Source of the DNA: Pochonia chlamydosporia 170
Taxonomy: Eukaryota; Ascomycota; Sordariomycetes; Hypocreales; Clavicipitaceae
DNA: 64,000 bases
Assembly (NCBI RefSeq): GCF_001653235.2
Contig: NW_019154045.1
Coordinates: 558,001 to 622,000, forward strand
Direction of reading: 5' to 3'
A program made the translations under genes and the position numbers. Within the stretch, counting starts at the first letter, position 1, and every line of letters starts with the position of its first letter. This document shows positions 46,951-57,568 of the stretch, one piece after another. Under the pieces are notes generated by a model. It saw only the letters and a program-made list of their open reading frames with translations, did no database searches and was not told the DNA's origin.

Positions 46951-48476
46951 ATGTCTCGGGTCAAGCATGTGGTTCGCCAGAGCCATCGAAAATCGAGACA
47001 AGGATGCCAAACGTGCAAACGCCGGCATGTCAAGTGCGACGAACTGCGACCAACTTGGCAAGTCACTGGTGCTGGATGGGAATAGCTTGTGAGCATGGCG
47101 GACTAATGCTTTGACCAGCAAAAGATGCATAGACAGCAAGCAGGAATGTGTTTACGTTGTGCGAGAAGACTCGGCAAGCCCAGAGCCGGACGCTAAACTG
47201 GCGTGGCCCGATGCAATTCAGACGGCCTGCGATGAGTGGAAGGCGTCTGGTAGACCTCCATTTTCACGTTTAGTCTTGCCTGGATCACCAAGTTGGCACA
47301 ATATGCGAATGGCTGACTTACGATATATATACCACATGGCTCTTGTGGATGGTATGCTAGATGCAAGCGGAACGAGCAACATGTGTCTCTTGTGGGGTGA
47401 GATTCGAATGTAAGTTGCAACACAGCACGCATTAGCGTCTTGCTCGTCAATCCCACATGCGCAAGACTTGATATAACAATGAGTAGAATGATCCAACTAG
47501 CAACGAGCTTTGACTTTGTTGCCCATACCCTTGCGGCTACGTCGGCAGAACGACTTGCAATCTTGACTAAATCGCAAGAAGCATCCCATGACGCGGCGAG
47601 ATATCGGGTACTTGCACTTAGCGGGCTTAGCCGGGAGATACAAGTATTTTCCAGGCATAATGCAGACGCAATACTCAGCTCGTACTTGGGATGCTCATTT
47701 ATCATGTCTGACTAGTATGTTTTGACCCTGACGTTGCAATTCCTCCTGAAAACTAACGACAGCCAACCTAGCCGCGCAGTGATGACTGTCACAAAAAGCA
47801 TAGCGTTGGTAAGATAGCTCTGAAGATTGTAACATTGATTTAATCTGATTTGAAACAGGTGGCTGCGCGAATGCAGCACTGGTCTGACCAGTCGGCATTT
47901 CGACATCTTTTCGATTACGATCGTCTACATGGTCTGGACGTTGGAGATGAAGCATATCTCATGACACTACTGAGCCCCAAACACATAAGCCAGGATGTGC
48001 CCGGTATGCTCCATCAGGGACTGAATGCTTTGAACAAGCTCTCGCATTGCTTACGTCATGATTTGAATCTTGCTGCTGTTATAAGACAGCTCCGAGATGT
48101 CTTGCGACTCGCCAATGATCAATTGGATGACGAGATTCCCAGCACAACACAATACCGCCTTATATACCCATTCATATCTTGGTATAACAAAAATGCCGCG
48201 TCGTCGTATGTAGCTATCAGCGAGAAAGATCCCTCCCTACTTGTGTTTCTGCTACACATGTACTCTGCCTTTATATCCCTAGCAGTGGCACTACCAGCAA
48301 CAAACCTCCCACTATTTACAGCGTTTAGATTCCGTGCCGCTATTGAGATAAACCGCGAATTGGAGCAAAGGGGAGGTCTTGAATGCCCTGGGTGCAATAC
48401 TTTTCATCAGTACAACGAGCTAGCCACATTCCCTCTACATGCTGTGCAGGTATACCGAGCTCACAGAGCTTTATAG
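46951..48476 (+). CDS. Zn2Cys6 transcription factor 2, with a GC-AG intron inside the zinc cluster
   Basis: Five exons in phase: 46951-47057, 47119-47409, 47487-47714, 47763-47808 and 47859-48476, giving 429 residues. Exon 1 ends in CQTCKRRHVKCDELRPT plus two bases of a Cys codon. No GT donor works, but GCAAGT at 47058 with AG at 47117-47118 gives a 61-base GC-AG intron that restores CKRCIDSKQECVY. The full C-x2-C-x6-C-x6-C-x2-C-x6-C cluster is then present (residues 19-45). Without this splice the frame stops within nine codons. The remainder is the helical fungal regulator domain of the type found in sterol-uptake-control (Upc2-like) proteins, with MADLRYIYHMALVDGML and LALSGLSREIQVF. A nuclear DNA-binding regulator of unknown target. 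Confidence 0.85.
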
Positions 48477-48817
48477 CAAAGCAATGGGATGCGGCGATTG
48501 ATGAATAATGGGAAACCTTGATTTTCGGACGGTCTCAGATATGTAACAGTTAGATTTGAGTTTTCACTTTGTACCAAAACAATAAAACCCTTTGCACAGG
48601 GGAGCACCTCCAACTCCAACAGACTAGTGCAGCGTAATCCCGTCTTCGCTTCCGTGCCAGCAAGCACAACGACGCGACAATGACCAGCCCTTGCAGCGGC
48701 AGAAAGAAAACGATGATACGGAACGACTTTGTTAGCTTTAATAAACCTATCTAACTTGTCTGCGATTTTCTGTGCCGGGACAACGATGGCCTCCGGCACA
48801 GTACGACCCCAACCCAG
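48477..48817. other. Intergenic region between convergent genes
   Basis: Nothing supported; 3' flanks of the regulator and of the tannase-family gene. Confidence 0.4.
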
Positions 48818-50407
48818 CTAGAGACAACTGTAGCTCTCAGCGATAGCAGTGCTGCCGCATCCGCGGTATTTTGGCTGCAGAGGGTATCTGCAGATCTTAC
48901 GAGTAAAATGTGTAGGCGCATTAGCAGGCGTCTCGCCCTTAAGCATGTCTGGTGCAATTCCATCCTCAACCCACGAAACCACAGCTGCAAGGGGATCTAT
49001 CGGAGCAGCACCAGCAGCACCATATGCACAGTGGTCCACACCTGGTGCAAGAAAGAGACGAAAAAACTGGCCTGTGTGATCTCTGCCCCCGAGCTTGTGC
49101 TCCACCTCTTTCAAATATTTGATACTATCTTGGGGATAGATGAGCTGGTCAGCAAGACCATGCCAGACTAAGAGCTTGCCTCCGGAGGCTTTAAAGACAG
49201 ACAGATCGGGGTTGGCAGAGCCAATGAGATTATCAAACTTGCTGTATGATTCGGCGAATATCTTTTCGAAGTCCGTGGCTGTGAGTGCACCAACGTTGAA
49301 TTTCGGGTCTCTTTTGACAAAAAACTGCACCCATTCCTCTGCGAGGAAGAAAGGCTTTGGACCATTGGTGCCGTTGACTGGTTGCGTGCCAGCTACGATG
49401 TCGAGCCTCGAGCCAATTGGCATTCCGGACCATAGGCTGACTCCTTTGGAACTCTTCGGTCCATCCCATATTTTGCGAACAATGGCGGCGGTTTTGGCCG
49501 TGACGGTAAGGTTCACACCGTCGTCACACTGAAACTGAGTGCCAACGAGGGAAAATGGGTCAAATGTGCACGAAAATGGATCCGTTATCACGCTGTCTTT
49601 GACGCGGTCTTTTGTGTCACATGCCTCAACGGCTCTTGCCACAATCGTGCGAAATTCGCAAGGTAGCGGATAGTAGTTTGCTTCTCTCATTACTACCTGC
49701 GGCCACAACTCCGCAACAACATACTGAGTCCAGTATGCTGCGGGAGCACCAGCTGAGATACCGTCAAAGTCGTAAGGGTATTGTTGGGCAGCGACAAGCC
49801 CTTGCCTTCCCCCGGTTGAGCAGCCATTCCAGTAGGAGTGCTTCGGCTGCCGGCCATAAAATGAAGACGTAACAGCCTTGCCAACAACAGCCATATCATG
49901 AATGGATTGAGAAGCAAAGTTGGTAAGGAGAGGAATGTTGACGGAGCCGTCCAGTGTCAGAGCCCATCCAGCTGGCGTCCCTGGATTTGCATTAGTAAGG
50001 CCAGCGTCCGTCGAAGAAACAGCATAACCTTGGGTTGCTGGCACAGCCAGGTCAATAGCTCCTTGTCCGGCAAGCCAAGCACCTCCACCGATTGCTGCAA
50101 ATCGGTTGTTCCAATTTTTGACAGGTAGCCACGTCTGCACAAGCACAGAGTCTTTGGCCTCGGGATGCGACAGTGTCACGTTGACTTCGCACACGTTGAT
50201 GTTGTAAACGTCGTAGTTGAGTGTAGGCGAGGAAGACAGGACCGTGCCATTAGAAATGAGTCTGCTAGCAATTGAAACCACTCTTGCGCCTTCAACGTGA
50301 GGTTTGGGAATGCTTGAGCAAGCAGAGGTTGCTTCGTCAATGGTAGCAGCCCGAACAGCGCACGCTGCCAACGCCAGGACAAGTGAAGTTTGAAGCAGTG
50401 GAATCAT
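48818..50407 (-). CDS. Secreted tannase/feruloyl esterase-family protein
   Basis: Intronless, 529 residues, with signal peptide MIPLLQTSLVLALAACAVRA. The family motifs are complete: GGGAWLAGQGAIDL (about residues 109-122) near the oxyanion region, nucleophile YWNGCSTGGRQGL (Ser about 197), Asp in LVWHGLADQLIYP (about 421) and His in APGVDHCAYG (about 462). The Cys preceding the Ser and the Cys following the His form the CS-D-HC arrangement that is diagnostic of fungal tannases and type B/C feruloyl esterases, where a disulfide brings Ser and His together. Many NxS/T sequons are seen. It is secreted and hydrolyses ester links of gallate or hydroxycinnamate plant phenolics; which of the two cannot be told. 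The C-terminal Cys-rich end (CRYPLQPKYRGCG) is also typical. Confidence 0.93.
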   Translation of the reverse strand: MIPLLQTSLVLALAACAVRAATIDEATSACSSIPKPHVEGARVVSIASRLISNGTVLSSSPTLNYDVYNINVCEVNVTLSHPEAKDSVLVQTWLPVKNWNNRFAAIGGGAWLAGQGAIDLAVPATQGYAVSSTDAGLTNANPGTPAGWALTLDGSVNIPLLTNFASQSIHDMAVVGKAVTSSFYGRQPKHSYWNGCSTGGRQGLVAAQQYPYDFDGISAGAPAAYWTQYVVAELWPQVVMREANYYPLPCEFRTIVARAVEACDTKDRVKDSVITDPFSCTFDPFSLVGTQFQCDDGVNLTVTAKTAAIVRKIWDGPKSSKGVSLWSGMPIGSRLDIVAGTQPVNGTNGPKPFFLAEEWVQFFVKRDPKFNVGALTATDFEKIFAESYSKFDNLIGSANPDLSVFKASGGKLLVWHGLADQLIYPQDSIKYLKEVEHKLGGRDHTGQFFRLFLAPGVDHCAYGAAGAAPIDPLAAVVSWVEDGIAPDMLKGETPANAPTHFTRKICRYPLQPKYRGCGSTAIAESYSCL

Positions 50408-51752
50408 AGCGTAGATAAAAAGGGTTATTATTTTGGTGATGGACTAGTTGGCTATGCCCCAAAAGTGCCTGGGAAGCCGGGACAGTCGAATTTCGACGAC
50501 GATGCTGGTGCATTATGAGCTTTTGTAGAGACTTGACAACCCCATGTCAAGGCACACACTCGACAATGAAAAGCGTCAGCTGCTTTCTAACTAACTTCAA
50601 GTATTGTGCTGTTGTCCACGACGCAAAACTTAGCGTTCAGGTGGTATGCTGATGCGGATTTCCGTTGCGTTTACGCTGGTGTGCTTACACATTTAAAATC
50701 TGACACGGAGATGGAGGCGTTGTCAGCCACAATCAAGATACGGAGTACGGAGTAGTGACGGGAAATTCCCACCGTCCCGCATACACGTACTCCGTACAGA
50801 CGGCCGCGCTTACAGTTTGCAGGCACGGGTACTTAGGTAATCAAGTCAATCTTGTGCTATGAACGACATCTCCAATTGAGGTTTGTGCTTGGTGACGTAT
50901 GCGCAGGGACCACACATAACTTCACCACTTCACCTGCTGCCAGAGCCAGAACGAAAGGGTCATCAAAGATGTCAAGGAACGACTGTGCACGAGGTGCCAT
51001 TCCGTTCCGTTTTGGTGCGTCTTGCAGCTGTGGCTTTCAGCCATATTCTGGCCATGTCAACACTCCCAGAACCGTTCTCAATGTTGTGCTGCCTGACAAG
51101 GACATGGACTTGTCTGGTCAAGGTTTGGATCGAGTCTGTGCAGTCAAGAACTGTGGGGCCGTCTACTTCTGCTGCCGCGTCTGATTGGAAGTGACCAATA
51201 TCTGTTGCCTCAAGCGGTCTGGTCTCGCCTGGCTTGGTCGGGTACCTAGGTACTAGGTACTCAGGGGCTTTCTGGTGCCTGAATTGAAGCCACCAGTTGA
51301 CCAGTCAAGTCTGGTTCTCCTTCGTGCCCCTTGTTGCTGCTTGTTGGTCTTGACTTGCACATGGTTCAATGTCTGGTTGGTTGGGTCAAGTTGGCCGCCC
51401 AAGGGGGAGACGAAATGTCACACACCACCAGAAAAAGTCATCGTCAGTTTGTTCTTCTCTAAACTCGCGCAACCTTTCGCTCATTAGCCGCATGGCAGAT
51501 ATTGCATCCTTGCGATCGCAAAATCGCACTCGCTCATTCTTTTCCACTTGGTGGCGCTAAATACTCACGTTCTCTTGAATCGATTAATCGACCAATCGAC
51601 CGACAGTCGCTTCGTCATCGCTGTCCAAGGCAGGCGTACCAGTGTCCGAATTTCCGTCGTAACCAATTGTCCTTGTCCCGTCTGGTCAAGTGCTTGTGTG
51701 CCCTCGCTGGTACAAATCCTATCAGACCAGACCCCAAAAGCATCAAAATCGC
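50408..51752. other. Intergenic region with palindromic and CTGGTC motifs
   Basis: Divergent promoter region of the tannase-family and GPI-protein genes. ATACGGAGTACGGAGTA at 50738-50754 and GTACTCCGTAC at 50787-50797 form an inverted set. GTCTGGTC and TGGTCAAG motifs cluster from about 51110 to 51400 and again at 51680, and GGTACCTAGGTACTAGGTAC lies at 51241-51260. No gene supported. Confidence 0.45.
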
Positions 51753-52562
51753 ATGCGCATTCCTTCCGTAGCCGCGACGGGCTTGTCCCTGTCGCTGCCG
51801 TTGTCTCATTTGACACCAGACTCCAACATCGCAAGAAGCAAACGCGACGACACCACCACTATCTGGGCCACGCCTCATGATAGCTACTCCTCGTCTATTG
51901 GAGTTCCCGGTTGCAAAATTAACACAAATCGCGTGGCCTACTGGCCGCAATCCGTCGACTGTAATAACATTTGTGTCTCGCTTGAGTACCAAGATCGCCA
52001 AGTTTACCTTCTCCGAATCGATCAATCCGCCGGCGCGCATGATGTTAGCTACGATGCATGGAACTACCTTTACACTGGCAAATCAGCGTCCGACAAGCCA
52101 ACTTCTGGCGGTGCAGTGGCAATGCAGTACCACAACGTCGATGCCTCGAAATGCAGATCACTCTTACACACCAAAGACGGCAAGTTGCCGCTTAGCGCTG
52201 CCAACAGCATGAATTTCCTCACCAGCTGTCTGGCTCAACCTCAAAGTTGGGTGGCGCGGAACTACATGACGCTCAATATTGTCGATTCAATATGTACACT
52301 GGGTGTTGACGAGCAGTGTAAATTGAATTGGCCCGACGCAAATCAGCCATCTTGTCCACACATTCTGGGCGGACTGGTGTCTCTTAAGAACGCACCCGTC
52401 TACAATATCCAATACCCTTCCGGCAAGAAGGTGTTGGCATCATCTGGCGCATCTGCTATTGGCACTGGAAGTGGCAACGGCAATGAGGAGAATACTGCCG
52501 GCCATATTCGACAGCAATGGTGTTTTATCAGCCTAGTTGTTTTGACCTGTTTAATGCTCTAA
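51753..52562 (+). CDS. Secreted, probably GPI-anchored protein of a fungal family of unknown function
   Basis: Intronless, 269 residues from the ATG at 51753. The N-terminus has a weakly predicted signal (SVAATGLSLSLPLSHL) followed by KR, a possible Kex2 site, before the mature domain. Residues of about 35-210 carry eight or so Cys with IWATPHDSYSSSIGVPGCKIN, VAYWPQSVDCNNICVSLEY, GGAVAMQYHNVDASKC and a PHILGG end. This pattern resembles barwin-like/double-psi beta-barrel secreted proteins of fungi. The Gly/Ser/Asn spacer and the hydrophobic C-terminus (CFISLVVLTCLML) with upstream small residues (SGASAIGTGSG) suggest a GPI-anchor signal, so the protein is likely at the cell wall or membrane. 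The function is unknown. The frame is open upstream of the chosen ATG, without a signal there. Confidence 0.75.
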   Translation: MRIPSVAATGLSLSLPLSHLTPDSNIARSKRDDTTTIWATPHDSYSSSIGVPGCKINTNRVAYWPQSVDCNNICVSLEYQDRQVYLLRIDQSAGAHDVSYDAWNYLYTGKSASDKPTSGGAVAMQYHNVDASKCRSLLHTKDGKLPLSAANSMNFLTSCLAQPQSWVARNYMTLNIVDSICTLGVDEQCKLNWPDANQPSCPHILGGLVSLKNAPVYNIQYPSGKKVLASSGASAIGTGSGNGNEENTAGHIRQQWCFISLVVLTCLML

Positions 52563-52880
52563 TGACTTGTCTGTTGGTTGCTCTTTCTTCCCTGTATATA
52601 AAAAACCACTTTTAACGAGATACCACACAAAAATACATTTAGTTATATGGCTCCTCTGTAAAAACAGTCTGTTATATCGTCCTTGTAAAGGTCTGGGCTT
52701 AAAGCCCAGTCTTCAGTGTGTGCGCAACTGAGGGAGCCTGTATGGTGCTAGATTGAGCAGTCACAAGGGACTAGTTCAATTCGTACTCTTTTGCTGTAAT
52801 GGCCAAAGGGCCCGAAGCAACCGGTATGTCTCCGGCTAGCACCCGCGATGGCCCAATCGGGCTAGACCATAACAGTCCTA
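52563..52880. other. 3' flank and boundary of the TA-rich block
   Basis: Base composition is still balanced here; the shift to TA-rich sequence occurs at about 52,880-52,930. No gene supported. Confidence 0.4.
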
Positions 52881-53453
52881 CAGTATTGGATATTAGATTC
52901 TTGGCTACTTTACGCAGCTATTACTAACACGTTTGCAATAACTCGCAGAAGGAGTACTTTGTAGTTACCGCAACTAACACGCTAACACAAGCTTGTGCCC
53001 AACTTTAACAACTATATAGCGCACGACGCGCAGGAATTAAACTGCAATAGATAAGACTAGCTATTATAGCAGTAATGTTATAAATTCGAGCGTAGTGGTG
53101 CTTAGATCTTAAGGGAGAACGGCAGCAAGTACGCTAAGAAAAAGGGGCCTCTAAGAACCTGCTACGGGTTTTTACCAGAGCTTAGCCAAACCCTATAAGG
53201 GCTCTCTATAGGGCTACATTAATCTCTCTCTCTTTCTCTTTTCTCTCTCTATAAGAAAAGTTACTACTATTAATGCTAGCTCGTAGACACTACTAGTCTA
53301 GCGTCTTACGGGTAACTATCTTATTTTTATTACTATTATTTATTTATACTAGAAAGCTATTTATAGCTATTTAGGTTATTACTTTGCTAGCTTAACTACT
53401 AGCAATAATCTATAGCTTATTATGTAATAATATTAGGTAAAATATTAATTAGA

Positions 53454-53525
53454 ATAAGGTTTAAATAGCTTTAAAGTTAATTGCCTTAATATAAGGTTTA
53501 AATAGCTCTAAAGTTAAGTGCCTTA
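53454..53525. repeat. 37-bp tandem duplication
   Basis: Two head-to-tail copies of a unit beginning ATAAGGTTTAAATAGCT (53454 and 53491) differ at two or three positions, mostly T/C or T/G. Confidence 0.75.
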
Positions 53526-54290
53526 GTAGTAGACTTTGCTTGTGATAGAGATATTCTCTTTTTATAGAGGCTCTTTCTCTTATACTATCCTAAAGGTCTA
53601 GCTCTAAAGCTAAGGCCTATTACGGTTGCCCTCTATTCTAAGACACCGCCACGTCTAGACCCTCTAAAGCTAGACCTAGATCCTGCTGCAAGGCTAATTC
53701 CACCTAGCAAAAGTCCTAAGTAGAGCCTTAGCAAGGGCAATCTTAGCTATAAACTCTTACTAGCAGGCTAGAGCTACGCAGTTAGCCATGCAACAAGATA
53801 ATTAATTAGAGCAACAAATAATACTTAGAATAGTAAGAGAGTAAGGGAACTAAAAGAGATTATATAACTTATATTTAGTATTTAGAGCAAATAGAAGAGA
53901 TAAGAATACTGCTATAGCTTAGCTAGATATAGCAAGCGTGGTTTTAACCCTAATTAGTAATTTGTCGGGGGAAAAGACACACACCCAGTAGCAAGGCTAG
54001 ATGCATGGGTTTCGTTGTCTAGGGCCTTTGTAAGCTGGGAGGAATCCAAGAAAGTCAGGGAATTCAGGGAAGTTAGGAAGGGAGGGAGGCTTCCAAAGGA
54101 ATAGTAGGGAGGGAGGCAGAAAGGAATAGCTCTATCAAGTAAAGTCAAGTCATATTATGAACAAACAGCTATATAGCTAGAAGGTTATAGCTAGAAGGTT
54201 TAAGATCTAAAAACTAGCTAAAGCTTATAATTGGGTTTTTTATTCGCAAAATAAGTGGGTCCCCATGTGATTAAATGTATGGCCTAGGCT

Positions 54291-54340
54291 AGTGTGGCTT
54301 AGCGTGGCTTAGCGTGGCTTAGCGTGGCTTAGCGTGGCTT
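54291..54340. repeat. Decamer tandem repeat, AGCGTGGCTT x5
   Basis: Five consecutive ten-base units; the first has T for C (AGTGTGGCTT), the next four are identical. GC-richer than the surrounding block. Confidence 0.9.
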
Positions 54341-55027
54341 AAAAGTCCTCTATAGCTGTGTGCACTAAACTGCCCACATAGTAATAGTTCTCTCTAGTAA
54401 AAGCTCTATTTTGAGTTGTTTCTAAGTTAGTAATATCCTCTCTTAATTGTCTTACTTGTGTCTTTAATATAACCTTTATTATACACACATAGTAATATTA
54501 ATAGCTTTATATTAGAATAAAATAATTATATAGTACCTTAGCTCTACTAAGTAGTAACTAAGAAAAATAGGGGTTATCTATTATCTAGTAGTATAGCTGC
54601 TATACACGCACAATAGACTAGGTCTCGCGTGCAAATCTAGATATTATCTATAGTTAAGAATAATTGCGTTAAGTCTTACAATAATACTACTTTCTTATTG
54701 TGCATACTAATATTATTATTGTATTTTATAGTATTTCCCGCAATTATAGATAATTGTCTTAGCGCTATGCCTATAAATAATAGAGCTATATATCTTAAAT
54801 AATTACGCGCAGAATAAGAAAAAGTAATAATATCTATGCTAAGAGAGATATAAATCTAAATAAGACTGTAGGCCTTAGAATCTAGCATATAAATGAGTTA
54901 TAAAGCCCCTTTTACTTTAGCACTATACTTTTTGTACTCTTATTCTTAACCTAGTTTTAGCTCTAGCAACTTAAGCTACTATCTCTTATCTTTACTCTTT
55001 TCTAACTCCTATCTCTTAGCCTCTAGA

Positions 55028-55411
55028 ATGCAACTCTATCTTATTTATGCTGTTACTATGGCAGTTCTCATGGTTTCGCCAGCAATAGCAACTACAAGTC
55101 AGTCGCGAAAGCCTCTGCCAAATAGGCGGCCGACGCGGCCTCCTTCACCGCCCCAACTAACTGCGGCACTTTCCCCATATCTTCTCGCGAGACCGCCGTG
55201 GGCGGCACCAATAAAGAAGAAGGCGCGTCCAGAAACAAAATTTGCGCTAAAGCCGCGTGCCCCTCCGCCCGTGCAACCTCCTCGTTCGCCTGGCCGTCTG
55301 CCTCCGCCGCCTCCTCTCCGTCATATCTGGCCGTCTCTAGTTGTACGCCCGCCTATGGCGACTCTCCAGCCTCACCCTCCCCGTATAACTGGAAATAATG
55401 GAAAGGTATAA
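55028..55411 (+). CDS. Putative secreted proline-rich basic protein inside the TA-rich block
   Basis: Open frame of 127 codons. A strong signal peptide (MQLYLIYAVTMAVLMVSPAIA) is followed by about 106 residues with roughly 30 Pro, many Arg/Lys and no Cys (for example RKPLPNRRPTRPPSPPQ, then LPPPPPLRHIW). From about 55075 to 55390 the DNA is GC-normal, while both sides are TA-rich, so this segment looks maintained or newly inserted. The frame ends AAGGTATAA, and GTATAA could also be a splice donor, so a further exon is possible. No family recognised. Alternatives are a chance frame in a GC-rich remnant, or a fragment of a larger gene. Confidence 0.45.
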   Translation: MQLYLIYAVTMAVLMVSPAIATTSQSRKPLPNRRPTRPPSPPQLTAALSPYLLARPPWAAPIKKKARPETKFALKPRAPPPVQPPRSPGRLPPPPPLRHIWPSLVVRPPMATLQPHPPRITGNNGKV

Positions 55412-56760
55412 CTCCACAATATTTAAATATATATAACGCGGTCTAGTTATTCTGCTCTAGTTACCAGTTAACCCTTTTATATTTTCTGCACTTACTAATT
55501 ATCTAAAATAATAATAGTGCATCCCATCAGCGCATAGCCCTGGGACTTGCCACACGTTAGTAAATGGCAAGGATAAGAATTTACCATGTGCTAATGTATC
55601 GCCAGTACGTTAGGTCTTAAGTGGTTCTAAATACTAACACTTAAAGATCTATCTAAGCTAATTTGCTTTTATACTAGTGTTCCCAAAAAGAAGGCGCAAA
55701 CCGCATTTGCATTATGCTAGATACATACGCTCTATGTAAACCTCTAAGGTAATTTCTAAGACTATACTAGAACTTTTAAGAAATTATTAGAAGCTAATTC
55801 TAATTGCTATAATCTAATAAAGGGCGCCAAAAACCCCTAGCCTAGCAACTAAATAGCGGCCTAAATGCTGCAATTATTTCGGAATATCTAATTATCTTTA
55901 ATAATTATAGCCTATAAAGCCTAATTATTAATAATAATTGGAATTCTGTTTCTAACTAGCCTAGATATATATTCCCTTTCTAGTATCTAATTTTAGATAG
56001 CTAGTTAGTCTTTAATATTATTAAAGTAACCTAATTGCCTAGCCTAACCTGCTTTATAAGCCTATATTATAAACTAATCTATTATATATTAATAGAGTAT
56101 TATTTGTAGTATAGTTAGTATAGTTTTTAGAGGTTACTTATAGTTTTAGTATAGTTTTTTAGAGGCTACTATAAGGGGCTAGCCTAGTAGCTTTTACAAG
56201 CTAGTATTACTAATAGTTTATTAGCCTAAAAATAAATACACCTAAGAGCTTAGAGTACTCTAAGAAATGTTATACTTATATATAGCTTATTAGTAATTTA
56301 GTCTAAATTAAATTACTTCTCTTTAGTTTAAGTAATTAGAATTCGTTTAATTCTCTAAATTAAATAGTATTTAATTCTTAAATTGGAGTGGTTAGTAGGG
56401 TTAGAGTTAGCAGGGATACAGGTAAGTAGTTAGAGCAAAAGAGTAGAGTAGAGTAGAGAGATTTATATAGGCTAAGATAGCAGAAAACTAAATTAGGTAG
56501 GCTAGCAGAAAAGTTAGTCTTTTATTTAGAGAGAGGCTAATTAAAATTTAATAATTGCTGGATAAACTTTCTACAGGCAGTTTACTAGGCTTTTTTAAAG
56601 GTAGCTAGAATAGGTAGTTGCTTATTTATTATAATTAAAGGATATTAGATAGAATATTTCTTGGATAACTAAGAGTGTTAACGCTACACAGGCTTTACTA
56701 GCTGCTGACAATTTGCTTGCAACACATACCCAATTACAGGTTGTTAAGTCTGAGGTGCAA

Positions 56761-57568
56761 GAGCCTGATTTGGTTAGGCTGCTCTCTGGCGATGGATGTT
56801 GGGCGAAGTGACTGGGTTAGATGAATGGGTGCAGCTAAATAACGTTACCTGCTAGACCTGTCGTACAAACAGGCTAGCTTTGTCACGTCTGCGATGGAAT
56901 ATGTGACTGCATGTCCCCTTTGGCCCTTGTTTTGAGAAAGTTCATTCGGTATTTGGAGAGGCGTGTGGGGTGTGGTTGCCATCAATGTTGGCGTCCACTC
57001 GAGAACGTATTATACGTGCCATGAGCTTCAGCCGGTAACGCGGGCGAGCAGTTCCGCCCTATCCGAAGTAGAACAGTGAAGAAGTCTTGAAAAGTATCCG
57101 AATCCAAGGCCAGCGGACGGCCTTGGGTGGAAAGAATGAACCCTGTGAATGAAGCTGAACGTGAGAGCTTTTGGGATATCATGCCCCAAGCGCCTGATAT
57201 CATGAAGGCCAAACCGATGCACAGCACCGGCTGCTTGAATTGCCGACCATTCGTCCATTTGGATTCACAGGGCCGCTAAAACATTTTGTTCTTGGAAGGC
57301 GCAAAATCCTACTTTAGTTAGCTTCAGTTTTTGAACAGTGGCGCGCTAAAAGATGACCTTCGGGGTTACTCCATAATCCGTTTTTGCAAACTCCAAATCG
57401 GGCAGAGGCTGTCTAGGCCTTCAAACAAGCATACGAGAAGAGACAATAATAGATGCAAATGCGATATAAAGGGACCCAATGACCCGTTGGTAATGTATGT
57501 GTCTTTGATACCAACCTTTCCTCGTTATCATCCTCTTCAGTACTTTTCAAAGTGTATATTCTCAAAAG
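56761..57568. other. Intergenic region before the aldo-keto reductase
   Basis: Normal composition from about 56,750 onward. Frames at 56982-57258 (minus) and from 57331 (plus) have no domain features. Promoter side of the reductase. Confidence 0.4.

Larger units (their letters stand above)
52881..56760. repeat. TA-rich block, probably RIP-degraded repeats
   Basis: The composition changes abruptly to TA-rich sequence dense in CTAG, TTAG, CTTA and TATAG words, with few CpG and no long frames on either strand except the one listed separately. Such enrichment of TpA is what repeat-induced point mutation produces from CpA and TpG. Within it are small tandem repeats (listed separately) but no recognisable transposase or reverse transcriptase remnant. 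Composition returns to normal at about 56,750. An AT-isochore of other origin cannot be excluded by eye. Confidence 0.7.

Noticed and set aside
55028..55398. Second frame at 55198-55398 in the GC island
   Set aside because: It lies inside the proline-rich frame, lacks its own signal peptide and is best explained as an out-of-frame shadow.
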